The notes under the pieces are model-generated. The model saw nothing but the letters and a program-made list of their open reading frames with translations. It made no database searches and was not told where the DNA came from. A DNA stretch of 64,000 nt. It comes from Kordiimonadaceae bacterium. Lineage in GTDB: Bacteria; Pseudomonadota; Alphaproteobacteria; Sphingomonadales; Kordiimonadaceae. The DNA is taken from positions 186,001-250,000 of the forward strand of contig JAEPQB010000002.1 in the NCBI GenBank assembly GCA_017640725.1. Reading direction: 5' to 3'. The position numbers and the translations under genes are program-made. Every line of letters starts with the position of its first letter. Within the stretch, counting starts at the first letter, position 1. Of this stretch, positions 35,669 to 44,323 are shown piece after piece.

Positions 35669-37282
35669 ATGTCTGACAAAACTTTCGATTTTATCATCGT
35701 GGGTGCTGGTTCTGCGGGCTGCGCCCTTGCTTCGCGCCTGTCCGAAAATAAAAACTTCAATGTTCTTCTTATCGAAGCAGGTAAAAAAGATGGGTCGATA
35801 AAAATCGATATGCCTGCATTGATCAGCAAGCTCGTGCCGCCAAATGACTTCAACTGGAACTATTGGACTGAAGAACAAAAGCAGCTGAACGGCAGAAAAT
35901 TGTTTTGGCCGCGCGGCAAGGTTTTGGGCGGCTCGTCAGCCATTAATGGTATGCTGTATGTGCGCGGCCACGCGCGGGACTATGACGAATGGGCCCAAAT
36001 TGGTTGCACGGGATGGTCCTTTGACGATGTTCTGCCTTACTTCAAAAAATCGGAAGGAAGCGACCGCGACCCAGACGATTTCCACGCGAATGATGGCCCG
36101 CTCCTAACCACGCAGCACACCTCTGATCACCCCCTCAACAAAGCGTTTTTGAATGCTGCGTCAGAGATGGGTCTGCCCTTTACCGAGGACTTCAATGGTG
36201 CCGTCCAAGAGGGTGTTGGCTGGTACGATCAAACCATCCGGCAGGGTCGGCGCCAAACAACGGCTCGTACGTACCTGCGGATGGCAGAAGGACGCCCCAA
36301 CCTAACGATCCTGACAAATGCACAAGTTCGTAGAGTGGTCATGAAAGGACACAAAGCGACGGGCGTAACTCTTTCGCGAAATGGCAGGCAGGAAACATGG
36401 CATGCTGCTAAAGAGGTTATCCTTTCGGGCGGTGCCATCAATAGCCCTCAGCTGTTGCAGCTTTCGGGTATTGGGGACCCTGACGACATCATGGCTGTGG
36501 GTTTGCCTGTCCTGCATGAACTTAAAGGTGTCGGCAAAAATATGCAGGATCACCTCGATATAACCGTATATGGGCACCTGAAAGAACCCATCAGTGTCAG
36601 TCGCTATAAAGCGCCTCACAGGGCCATCGCCGAATTGACAAAATGGTTCCTCAAAAAACCTGGATTTATGTCAGATTGCGTAACGCCTGTTGGCGCTTTT
36701 CTAAAAACCGACCAGGCACTAGAGCGGCCCGACATTCAGTTTCACATTATTCTGGCGATGGCGCCTCAGCCTCATGGGTTTGAAGACCCTGTTGAGCATG
36801 GCTTTGGCATCCACATGTGCCAGCTTCGCCCGCACAGCCGCGGCACCATAAGCCTCTCGTCTGATGACCCGCTGGCACCCGCCAAAATTGATCCAAACTA
36901 TTTGGCTGAACCTGAAGACCTGCGCGTGATGCGTGAGGGCGTCAAAATGGTCCGCAACCTGATGCGCCAGCCGGCGCTGGCCTCCCATATTGAGGCAATG
37001 GCTGAGCCTTGGAACGGCATGGAAATTGATGACGATGATGCCATGAACGAGGCCATTCGCAGCCTGTCTGAGACCATCTATCACCCCGTGGGAACCTGTG
37101 CCATGGGCCCTGCTGACAATGCTAACAATGTGGTCGACCCCGAGCTAAAGGTCATTGGTGTGGAAGGACTGCGCGTTGCAGATGCCTCAGTGATGCCACG
37201 CTTGATTGGTGGCAATACAAACGCGCCCACAATAATGATTGCGGAAAAGTGTGCTGATCTCATAAAAGCTTCGCACGCATAA
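35669..37282 (+). CDS. GMC-family FAD oxidoreductase (choline/alcohol dehydrogenase type)
   Basis: A 537-residue FAD enzyme. The dinucleotide motif IVGAGSAGCALASRLSE is at about 10-26, the GMC signature GKVLGGSSAINGMLYVRGHARDY at about 87-105 (seen in parts), and the catalytic His is H472 in YHPVGTCAMG, with Asn in GGNTNAP. Typical substrates are primary alcohols or choline; coupling to the P450 suggests a hydroxylated lipid or terpenoid. No signal peptide. Confidence 0.93.
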   Translation: MSDKTFDFIIVGAGSAGCALASRLSENKNFNVLLIEAGKKDGSIKIDMPALISKLVPPNDFNWNYWTEEQKQLNGRKLFWPRGKVLGGSSAINGMLYVRGHARDYDEWAQIGCTGWSFDDVLPYFKKSEGSDRDPDDFHANDGPLLTTQHTSDHPLNKAFLNAASEMGLPFTEDFNGAVQEGVGWYDQTIRQGRRQTTARTYLRMAEGRPNLTILTNAQVRRVVMKGHKATGVTLSRNGRQETWHAAKEVILSGGAINSPQLLQLSGIGDPDDIMAVGLPVLHELKGVGKNMQDHLDITVYGHLKEPISVSRYKAPHRAIAELTKWFLKKPGFMSDCVTPVGAFLKTDQALERPDIQFHIILAMAPQPHGFEDPVEHGFGIHMCQLRPHSRGTISLSSDDPLAPAKIDPNYLAEPEDLRVMREGVKMVRNLMRQPALASHIEAMAEPWNGMEIDDDDAMNEAIRSLSETIYHPVGTCAMGPADNANNVVDPELKVIGVEGLRVADASVMPRLIGGNTNAPTIMIAEKCADLIKASHA

Positions 37283-37287
37283 CAATT

Positions 37288-37301
37288 TTGACGATAGTCA
37301 A
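37288..37301. promoter_or_regulatory. FNR/FixK-type box
   Basis: TTGAC-GATA-GTCAA is a perfect dyad matching the TTGA-N6-TCAA core of Crp/FNR-family sites. Its centre is about 41 bases before a possible start point near 37336, with a CATAGT that could be the -10, the usual class II arrangement. It stands 57 bases before the universal stress gene, a class often under oxygen control. Confidence 0.55.
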
Positions 37302-37357
37302 GGATGGCCCTCATCCAAACTCCCATAGTTTGATGGAAACTACTAGGGAGTATTGAA

Positions 37358-37798
37358 ATGTCTAAGAAACGCCTTTTTGTAGTTGCCGTGGATGGTAGCG
37401 AATGGGCTGAACGCGCAACAATGCGGGCCGTCAACCTGGCGGCTGAAGTTGATGCTGAGGTTAAGCTCGTTACGGTGATCCCTTGGTCCGGGTTTTCTCC
37501 CATGTCGATCGAAGAGCTTTCCACACGGCCTGTCGCCAAAAAAGATGAAGAAAACCACGCCCATAATAAGATTTTGAATCCTTTGATCGAAACCCACAAA
37601 GAAAAGGGCGTCGAAATCAGCGCGCATTTTGACTGGGGCAATCCAGCGGAAGTTATCGCCAAGGTTGCCAAGGAAGAACATGCGAACATGGTGTTTGTGG
37701 GCCGACGCGGACGATCTTCCTTCGCTGATTTAATTCTAGGAAGCGTTGCAAACTCATTAGCACACCGGCTAGGTGTACCAATCGTTTTGGTTCCCTAA
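37358..37798 (+). CDS. Universal stress protein, UspA family
   Basis: A single-domain Usp of 146 residues. It starts KRLFVVAVDGSEWAERA and ends with the nucleotide-binding pattern FVGRRGRSSFADLILGSVANSLAHRLGVPIVLV (in pieces, G-x2-G-x9-G-S/N), so ATP binding is likely. An FNR-type dyad lies upstream and a strong terminator follows, making it a single-gene unit. Confidence 0.93.
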   Translation: MSKKRLFVVAVDGSEWAERATMRAVNLAAEVDAEVKLVTVIPWSGFSPMSIEELSTRPVAKKDEENHAHNKILNPLIETHKEKGVEISAHFDWGNPAEVIAKVAKEEHANMVFVGRRGRSSFADLILGSVANSLAHRLGVPIVLVP

Positions 37799-37801
37799 AG
37801 C

Positions 37802-37834
37802 AAAAAGGGCGCCCCAACAGAGGCGCCCTTTTTA
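37802..37834 (+). terminator. Rho-independent terminator after the Usp gene
   Basis: AAAAAGGGCGCC and GGCGCCCTTTTT form a perfect 12-base stem with an 8-base loop ending in T5. Its A and T flanks let it serve the convergent GGT gene as well. Confidence 0.92.
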
Positions 37835-37853
37835 TTGTTCTGTCCGCAACAGC

Positions 37854-39680
37854 TCAGTAGCCAATTGCGATCCCGTCTTTGCGCATTTCGGTTGCTCCCC
37901 AATACACTCCGCTCTTTGGGTCGCGCCAGATGGCTTGGTACCCACCAAATGGTCCGGAAGTAATATTCAATTTATGACCGCGCTGCGCGAGCTCATCATA
38001 CACCTCGCGTGTGACACCGCTCTCAAGCTCTAGTGTGCCGCCATCCTGCATACGTCCCTGCCATGTGGCGTCGGTGGACCCTGTGTGGTGAAAACGGGCG
38101 GCGTCGCCAGCGTCTTGCACAGTCATACCGAAGTCCAACAGGTTAACGACAATTTGCGCGTGGCCCTGTGGCTGCATCGCGCCGCCCATCAATCCAAAAC
38201 TCATAATAGGCTGACCGTCTTTGGTCATAAACGCCGGAATGATGGTGTGAAACGGCCGCTTGCCCGGTGCATAAACGTTTGGATGATCTTCTGTCAGAGA
38301 GAATTGCGCCCCGCGGTCCTGGAACATGAAGCCCAACCCATCCGGCACCAAGCCTGACCCCATGCCGCGATAGTTACTTTGGATAAGCGAGACCATCATG
38401 CCGTCTTTATCTGCGACGGTCATATAGATGGTGTCACCTTCCAACAGTTGCGCATCACCGTGATCCACCTCAGTCAAAACGCTATCCATGCTGATCTGCT
38501 TCCGGCGCTCGGCGGCATAGTCTTTAGAGAGAAGGCCATCGAGCGGTACATTGTAAAAATCAGGATCCGCATAAAAACGCGCCCGATCTTCAAATGCCAA
38601 TTTCTTGGCCTCTGTCATTACATGGAGGTAGTCAGCTGAGTTATGACCCATGGAGGCCAGGTCAAACCCTTCCACAATATTGAGCATCTGCAGTGCTGCA
38701 ATGCCCTGGCCATTTGGTGGAAGCTCCCAAATATCGTAGCCGCGATAGTTTACGCTAACCGGGTCAATCCAGTTGCTGGTGTGGCTTTCGAAATCCACTT
38801 TTCTGAGCGGGCCGCCAATACGTTTGAAATAGGCGTCCATGATGTCTGCAAGCTCGCCCTTGTAGAAAACATCACGGCCTTCAGAACCAATGCGCTCCAA
38901 CGTGTCTGCAAGATCAGGGTTCGCGAACATTTGCCCTTCCACAGGGGCTTTGCCGTCGACCAGGTAAGTCGCTTTGTAGTTATCAAGCTCTTCGACTATG
39001 CCTTCGGCCAAAAGGCGCGGAAAACCCTGCTCATGAAGGCTCATGTAGTAAGCAATCACCTGCGTAACCGGAAAACCCTCCCGGGCATACTTAACCGTAG
39101 GAGCCAGATTATCTGACATCGACAAGCGCCCAAACTTTTCGTGCAGCATGAACCAGCCGTCCACAGCGCCGGGCACAGTGATCGACAAACTACCCCAATC
39201 AGGGATGTCGTTTTTGTCTTCGAGTTTCGCTTTCAGCTCTTCCAGCGACTGACCGCGCGGCGCCCGCCCGGATGCGTTCAGGCCGTGAAGTCGGCCTGTT
39301 GTAGGGTCCCAAACGATGGCGAACAGGTCGCCGCCAATGCCGTTGCCAGTTGGCTCCATTAAGCCGAGGGCTGCATTGGCAGCAATAGCTGCATCAACAG
39401 CCGATCCACCCTTTTTGAGGATGTCGATCGCAATCTGGCTAGCTAAGGGATGCGATGTTGCTGCCATGCCTTCACGTCCCAGAACCGCACTTCTGGTGGC
39501 CCAACCGGCACCGAAGACACGATCACCACGGTTATCACCGCGCAATGATGCAACTGGCTTTGGTCCCGAACTTGGCTCTGTCACGGCGGTCTCCTCGCTC
39601 GAATTTTGCCCGATGTTGAATCCTATCGCCGCAGCAATTCCAATCGCCACAACAACAAAAAGTCCTGATTTTGTTTGCAT
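37854..39680 (-). CDS. ggt: Gamma-glutamyltransferase family protein
   Basis: A 608-residue Ntn-hydrolase with an N-terminal membrane segment or signal (about 5-24) for periplasmic location. The self-cleavage nucleophile is Thr417 in EGDTIYMTVADKDG. The large-subunit region carries AATSHPLASQIAIDILKKGGSAVDAA (in pieces) and NGIGGDLFA. GGT cleaves glutathione and other gamma-glutamyl compounds. The residues after the nucleophile (QSNYRGMGSGLV) differ from E. coli GGT, so it might prefer other gamma-glutamyl or acyl substrates. Confidence 0.9.
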   Translation of the reverse strand: MQTKSGLFVVVAIGIAAAIGFNIGQNSSEETAVTEPSSGPKPVASLRGDNRGDRVFGAGWATRSAVLGREGMAATSHPLASQIAIDILKKGGSAVDAAIAANAALGLMEPTGNGIGGDLFAIVWDPTTGRLHGLNASGRAPRGQSLEELKAKLEDKNDIPDWGSLSITVPGAVDGWFMLHEKFGRLSMSDNLAPTVKYAREGFPVTQVIAYYMSLHEQGFPRLLAEGIVEELDNYKATYLVDGKAPVEGQMFANPDLADTLERIGSEGRDVFYKGELADIMDAYFKRIGGPLRKVDFESHTSNWIDPVSVNYRGYDIWELPPNGQGIAALQMLNIVEGFDLASMGHNSADYLHVMTEAKKLAFEDRARFYADPDFYNVPLDGLLSKDYAAERRKQISMDSVLTEVDHGDAQLLEGDTIYMTVADKDGMMVSLIQSNYRGMGSGLVPDGLGFMFQDRGAQFSLTEDHPNVYAPGKRPFHTIIPAFMTKDGQPIMSFGLMGGAMQPQGHAQIVVNLLDFGMTVQDAGDAARFHHTGSTDATWQGRMQDGGTLELESGVTREVYDELAQRGHKLNITSGPFGGYQAIWRDPKSGVYWGATEMRKDGIAIGY

Positions 39681-39718
39681 TTAGCCCTCACCCACTGAAC
39701 CGATCCATCGGATCGGGA

Positions 39719-41137
39719 TTACTTTGCGGGCAGTAAAATGGTCACCGCTAAACCGCCCAGCCCGGCGGTTGAAAGCGCAACACTGCCCCCGTACATGTCC
39801 GCGATATCGCGAACGATCGCCAGGCCAAGTCCTGTACCCGGCACTTGCTCATCTAATCGCGTCCCACGATTGAAAAGTGCTTCGCGTTCTTCGTCAGGAA
39901 CACCGGGGCCATCGTCTTCGACCTTGATTTCAAGCATAGGGCGTCTAAGGCCTTCTTCAAGTCGAATGATGTTTATGGATAGCTTGCTTTCGGCCCATTT
40001 CGCGGCGTTTTCAATTATGTTGCCCAATAGCTCATCAAAGTCCTGTTTTTCGCCGTCAAAACTAACGCCTTCTAGGCACTCAATATTGGTTTGCAGTTTT
40101 TTATCGCCCGCGATCACCTTTACCGCCTTAACCAGTTTCTCTACGCGTGTTTTAACTTCCAAGCCCGGGCCTGTTCCTCCGCCCGCAATGCGTGCTCTTT
40201 TCAAGTGATGGTCGACGTGAACACGAATATCTTTCGCTTGTCGGGCGATGAGTTCCGCACCCTTATCCGATTTTCCATCTACCTCGTTCTGGATGATGGA
40301 GAGGGGTGTTTTTAGAGCGTGAGCCAGGTTCCCAACATGCGTGCGCGCCCGATCAACCAACTTGTCATTCTGGTTAATCAGGCCATTGATTTCATCAACC
40401 AGGGGCCTGAGGTCTTCCGGCATTTTTCCCTCGTCCGCGCTTCTAAGGTGCGCACTTCTGCCGGCCCGCACATCAGACAAGTCACGCTTGATTTGCCTGA
40501 GCGGTCGCAGGCCGTAACTGACCTGCAGGACAAGCGCCAGCGACACCGTCACCAGGATAAGCGCGAGGGCACTGAACAATAACCAATTGAACCGATCAAT
40601 TGCAGCCTGCACCTCCGCCATATCGGTGGCGACTTGATAGTGAAACACCCGCTCGGCTTCAGGTAAAATGATATCATGCTCTGCTTGCCTTAGGGTCTGC
40701 CCGTCCGGACCAGGTGTGATGGAATATCTTAAAGAAAAATTTCTGTTTTGGTGTCCTGGATCCAAGGCAAAATCCCACAAAGAGCGAGACCGCTCGGGCT
40801 CCTGGCCCGCCTCAGAAACCTGCCAGTACCATCCTGAATAGGGGGTCATAAAACGTTGGTCCGCAAGCGACTGGTTCAGGCGGAACTCGCCTTCAGGTGA
40901 CACTTCACTAATGCCAACTAGCGTATCCAACAATATTTCCAGACGTTTATCCACGTCGGACAAAACATAGCTTCTGAAGGCAAACGACAAGACCACGCCG
41001 CCGACAACCAATGCAACAGAAGACCACAGGATGGCAGAGAGCAACAACCGGCCAGCCAGAGATGCGAGGAATCGTGAAATTGACCCCGGTTGCTCCCTAT
41101 TCGCAGTGACGTTTATGTCCCCCCCCGATTGGGTCAC
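39719..41137 (-). CDS. PhoQ-like sensor histidine kinase
   Basis: About 472 residues: two membrane segments (about 20-45 and 180-205) flanking a periplasmic sensor, a HAMP domain, then HisKA with the phosphoacceptor in NLAHALKTPLSI, and HATPase with N-box LLGNIIENAAKWAE and G-boxes DDGPGVP and GTGLGLAIV. The GTG at 41137 overlaps the response regulator stop by 4 bases and is preferred; an ATG at 41155 is the alternative. Partner of the adjoining regulator. PhoQ similarity is in architecture and gene order with a PepSY protein. Confidence 0.9.
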   Translation of the reverse strand: MTQSGGDINVTANREQPGSISRFLASLAGRLLLSAILWSSVALVVGGVVLSFAFRSYVLSDVDKRLEILLDTLVGISEVSPEGEFRLNQSLADQRFMTPYSGWYWQVSEAGQEPERSRSLWDFALDPGHQNRNFSLRYSITPGPDGQTLRQAEHDIILPEAERVFHYQVATDMAEVQAAIDRFNWLLFSALALILVTVSLALVLQVSYGLRPLRQIKRDLSDVRAGRSAHLRSADEGKMPEDLRPLVDEINGLINQNDKLVDRARTHVGNLAHALKTPLSIIQNEVDGKSDKGAELIARQAKDIRVHVDHHLKRARIAGGGTGPGLEVKTRVEKLVKAVKVIAGDKKLQTNIECLEGVSFDGEKQDFDELLGNIIENAAKWAESKLSINIIRLEEGLRRPMLEIKVEDDGPGVPDEEREALFNRGTRLDEQVPGTGLGLAIVRDIADMYGGSVALSTAGLGGLAVTILLPAK

Positions 41138-41805
41138 GCAGCTTCGCCCCCCCATTCCAACCGGTAACCCAGTCCACGCACAGTTTGGATCACGGGTACG
41201 CCGAGTTTTTTACGGATGCGATTCACGAACACCTCGATAGTGTTCGAGTCCTTGTCAAAATCCTGATCGTAGATGTGCTCGGTCAATTCTGTGCGTGAAA
41301 TCACCTTGCCTTCATGATGCATCAAATATGACAGAAGCTTGAACTCTTGGGCTGTCAGTTTAACTGGCGCACCATCCACCGACACACGGCTATTGCGGGT
41401 GTCGAGCCGAACAGGGCCCACTTCAAGCACAGGAGATGTTTGTCCCGCCGAGCGACGGATCAGGGCGCGAAGTCGCGCCAGAAGTTCTTCAACAACAAAA
41501 GGCTTGGCCAAATAGTCGTCAGCACCAGCGTCTAAGCCTTCAACTTTGTCGGTCCAACTATCTCTTGCCGTAAGAATAAGCACAGGCATTTCGCGCCCAT
41601 CTGCCCGCCATTTCTTGAGAATGCTGGCACCGTCCATGATCGGCAGGCCCAGGTCCAATATGACCGCATCATATGGCTCTGTATCGCCTAAAAAATGGCC
41701 TTCTTCACCATCTGGCGCGATATCATAAGTATAGCCTGCATCTTTCAGGTTATCTGCTATTTGCCCTGCAAGTGTTGCATCATCTTCAACGATCAGAATG
41801 CGCAT
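41134..41805 (-). CDS. OmpR/PhoP-family response regulator
   Basis: A 223-residue regulator with a receiver domain (phosphoacceptor Asp in DAVILDLGLPIMDG, about residue 51; Lys in YLAKPF, about 101) and a winged-helix output domain with VISRTELTEHIYDQ and SNTIEVFVNRIRKKLG. Its close resemblance to PhoP-type regulators is clear. It lies between a PepSY-like gene upstream and the kinase downstream, all in one direction. Confidence 0.95.
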   Translation of the reverse strand: MRILIVEDDATLAGQIADNLKDAGYTYDIAPDGEEGHFLGDTEPYDAVILDLGLPIMDGASILKKWRADGREMPVLILTARDSWTDKVEGLDAGADDYLAKPFVVEELLARLRALIRRSAGQTSPVLEVGPVRLDTRNSRVSVDGAPVKLTAQEFKLLSYLMHHEGKVISRTELTEHIYDQDFDKDSNTIEVFVNRIRKKLGVPVIQTVRGLGYRLEWGGEAA

Positions 41806-41835
41806 AACTGCCCCTTCTCTTTTTTGCCACAGTGA

Positions 41836-42147
41836 CTAGCGACGGCTGACAATTGCACCCGTACGTGCATCAACCACCAAAACCATGACCCGTCCATTCT
41901 CGGGCCGGACCCGAAGGTCATACTGCCACCCTTGATTTGTTCGTCTTAGCTTTTGACCAACAACTTTGCCGCCAACTTGACTTTCGATAATTTTTTTAAT
42001 TCTCGAATATGGCAATATGGCGCCGCGCTTGAGAGCTTCCCGGGCATCTTCGTGATCTTGAAAAACAGCACTAGAGACCGGACCGCCTGCCAAAGGCACT
42101 GCGAGCCAACTAAGAGTAATGAACAGAATCCCAAACAAACGTTTCAT
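41836..42147 (-). CDS. Small exported PepSY-like protein
   Basis: A 103-residue protein with a signal peptide (MKRLFGILFITLSWLAVPLAGG) and a single PepSY-like unit (about 38-103: ILPYSRIKKIIESQVGG then a YDLRVRPENGRVMVLVVDARTGAIV strand pattern). Such proteins are often encoded beside PhoPQ-like systems and may modulate the sensor in the periplasm. It is 30 bases upstream of the response regulator and likely in the same transcript. Confidence 0.85.
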   Translation of the reverse strand: MKRLFGILFITLSWLAVPLAGGPVSSAVFQDHEDAREALKRGAILPYSRIKKIIESQVGGKVVGQKLRRTNQGWQYDLRVRPENGRVMVLVVDARTGAIVSRR

Positions 42148-42274
42148 GAGCTATAGTTTCCGTGAATTGGGCTGAACCGTTGATGAATTGGTATGATGGG
42201 GAAACATACAGCTTGTGCAAGCAAATACCAGCACACCGTGCCATACTGCTGCTACAGGGGAGAGGAACAAGACG

Positions 42275-43123
42275 ATGAAATCCATCATTTTGCCGCTAAC
42301 GCGCGATAGTAATTGGCAGCTTTTGTCTGAAACTGCCGCCCGTTTAACCACCAAGTTTGAAGCAGATGTGACGGGATTATTTGTCAAGCGCGATCCCAAG
42401 TCGGCCATTCCTTTGTTGGGCGAAGGCCTAACAGCAGAAATGATTCAGCAGATGTGCAACGCGACAGAAGCGGAAGGACAACGCTATGCGGGGGAAGCAC
42501 AAACAGTGTTCACCGCTGCTATGGAGAACGCAGGCGTATCAGTTTCAGAAGACACTCAAGTTGGTGGTGCACATTGGCGAACGGTTGTTGGTGAAGTTGT
42601 AGACCATGTAGGTCGCTCGGCGCGCACAGCTGATTTTGCCATCTGTGAACGGCCCGCAGAAAAACACAGCGCGCAATCCGAGATATTTAATGATCTTGTA
42701 TTCAGGTCGGGGCGGTCGGTTTTAATGGTGCCCGATAATGGAACAATTCCGTCAATGAACAGGATGCTGGTTGCATGGAATGGGCGGGCCGAATGTGCAC
42801 GTGCCGTGGGCGGTGCGCTGCCGTTGTTGCGCAAGGCGAAAAGCGTGAGCGTCTTGCAGGTCGGTGACTTGGGCGAAGACAGACCCGCAATTGATGACAT
42901 TGCCAGATACCTGATGGTTCACGGCATTGAGTGCACCAGCATCAAAGAACCAGCCGGCAAAGGCAGTGTCGGCGAGGCGGTATACGCAAAAGCACAAGAC
43001 ATTGACGCAGACAGCATCGTCATCGGCGCCTTTTCCACGGCGAGATGGCGGGAGCTATTGCTGGGCGGTGTGACACGGTTTTTGATCGAAAACAGTGATA
43101 TTCCAATTTACATGAGCCACTAG
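42275..43123 (+). CDS. Tandem-domain universal stress protein
   Basis: A 282-residue protein with two Usp folds. The C-terminal one (about 150-282) ends DSIVIGAFSTARWRELLLGGVTRFLIENSDIPIYMSH (in pieces), the G-x2-R...GG...T pattern of Usp proteins; the N-terminal one is more divergent. The ATG at 42275 behind GAGAGGAAC is the start; an in-frame codon 60 bases earlier has no support. Layout resembles E. coli UspE. Confidence 0.9.
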   Translation: MKSIILPLTRDSNWQLLSETAARLTTKFEADVTGLFVKRDPKSAIPLLGEGLTAEMIQQMCNATEAEGQRYAGEAQTVFTAAMENAGVSVSEDTQVGGAHWRTVVGEVVDHVGRSARTADFAICERPAEKHSAQSEIFNDLVFRSGRSVLMVPDNGTIPSMNRMLVAWNGRAECARAVGGALPLLRKAKSVSVLQVGDLGEDRPAIDDIARYLMVHGIECTSIKEPAGKGSVGEAVYAKAQDIDADSIVIGAFSTARWRELLLGGVTRFLIENSDIPIYMSH

Positions 43124-43203
43124 CACAGCTTTTTGGAATAAGACCTTGAGAATTCAAGCGCATGCCGGATACTGAGTGCAGTAATTCGCAATTGGAGACA
43201 TTG

Positions 43204-44322
43204 GTGGCCAACGCCCTAAGAATTTTGCATGTTTTCCCGTCTTTTGAACTGGGCGGTTCGCAGCGCCGCATGACCACCTACCTGAACGCAACCAAATCAC
43301 CGCATTCGCATCTTATCTATGCCATGGACGGCCGCTACGATGCCGCCGAACTGACAGACCACTTCACAAAAGCAAACCTGCCCGAAGGCGCCATTCCAAA
43401 AGGCGATACTCTACATGCCGTGAAGGCGTGCAGAGCCTTGCTCGCAAAGGTGAAACCTGACCTACTTGTTACTTATAATTGGGGCAGTATCGAATGGACG
43501 CTGGCAAACAGATGGCCAAAACGCGCGCCCATGATCCATATTCAGGACGGATTTGCCGAGGATGAGCAGATCAGCGAGTTGCCCAACAGGCGGCGGATGC
43601 GCCGATTTGCATACCGCAAATGTGACCGCGTTGTGGTGCCATCCCGCCAGCTTGAAGCGCAGGCAGCCAAAAACTGGAAGATCCCGGAAAATCGGCTCAG
43701 CTATGTCCCCAACGGTATTGACTGCCATCGCTTTCAGAATACAGCAGACGGCAAACTCTTGAGCCAATATGGCTTAACCCCCGATGACATGATTATCGGT
43801 ACGGTGGCACGGCTCACACCGGAGAAGAATATCGGCCGCCTCATTGAAGCCTTCAGCACCATTGAAAACAAGCATGCGCACGCAAAGCTGGTTATCGTGG
43901 GGGACGGTATCGGCATGTCAGCTCTAAAGATGCTCGCTGAACGGATTTGCGAGCAGGAAAGAGTGATTTTCACAGGCAAAATCGATATGCCGGAAACCAT
44001 TGTACCGGCCTTTGACGTGTTTGCATTGTCATCCGACACTGAACAGATGCCGATTTCCGTCCTTGAGGCTATGGCAGCGTCCAAACCTGTCGTCAGCACA
44101 GATGTTGGCGACGTGAAAACAATGGTTGCGGCAGAAAACCGTTCTTTCATCGAAGGCCGCGAAGCCCCAGAAATTGCGGCCAGTCTGGATATTCTCTTAT
44201 CCGACCCGGCACTCGCCTCCAGTATTGGCAGTGCGAATGCAGCCATTGTTGAAGCAGAGTTTAGCCTGCAAAAAATGGTCGATACCTACGACCAGTTATT
44301 TTCTTCAAAGGGCAAATTGTAA
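43204..44322 (+). CDS. Glycosyltransferase family 4
   Basis: A 372-residue GT-B enzyme. N-terminal ILHVFPSFELGGSQRR loop, VPNGIDCHRF hinge, VARLTPEKNIGRLIEAF donor-side motif and the EQMPISVLEAMAASKPVVSTDVG (E-x7-E type, in pieces) motif near 290. The GTG at 43204 has GGAG 6 bases before it; an ATG at 43162 lacks a good site but would add 14 residues. It probably transfers a sugar to a lipid or polysaccharide precursor. Convergent with the MFS gene, one base apart. Confidence 0.9.
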   Translation: MANALRILHVFPSFELGGSQRRMTTYLNATKSPHSHLIYAMDGRYDAAELTDHFTKANLPEGAIPKGDTLHAVKACRALLAKVKPDLLVTYNWGSIEWTLANRWPKRAPMIHIQDGFAEDEQISELPNRRRMRRFAYRKCDRVVVPSRQLEAQAAKNWKIPENRLSYVPNGIDCHRFQNTADGKLLSQYGLTPDDMIIGTVARLTPEKNIGRLIEAFSTIENKHAHAKLVIVGDGIGMSALKMLAERICEQERVIFTGKIDMPETIVPAFDVFALSSDTEQMPISVLEAMAASKPVVSTDVGDVKTMVAAENRSFIEGREAPEIAASLDILLSDPALASSIGSANAAIVEAEFSLQKMVDTYDQLFSSKGKL

Positions 44323-44323
44323 T

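Noticed and set aside
42216-42232. GCTTG/CAAGC repeat before the tandem stress gene as a possible FNR site
   Set aside because: The spacing is 2 rather than 6 bases between TTG and CAA, so it does not match the Crp/FNR pattern.
43146-43159. CTTGAGAATTCAAG before the glycosyltransferase
   Set aside because: TTGA and TCAA are spaced by 4, not 6 bases, so it is not an FNR box, and no regulator is suggested.
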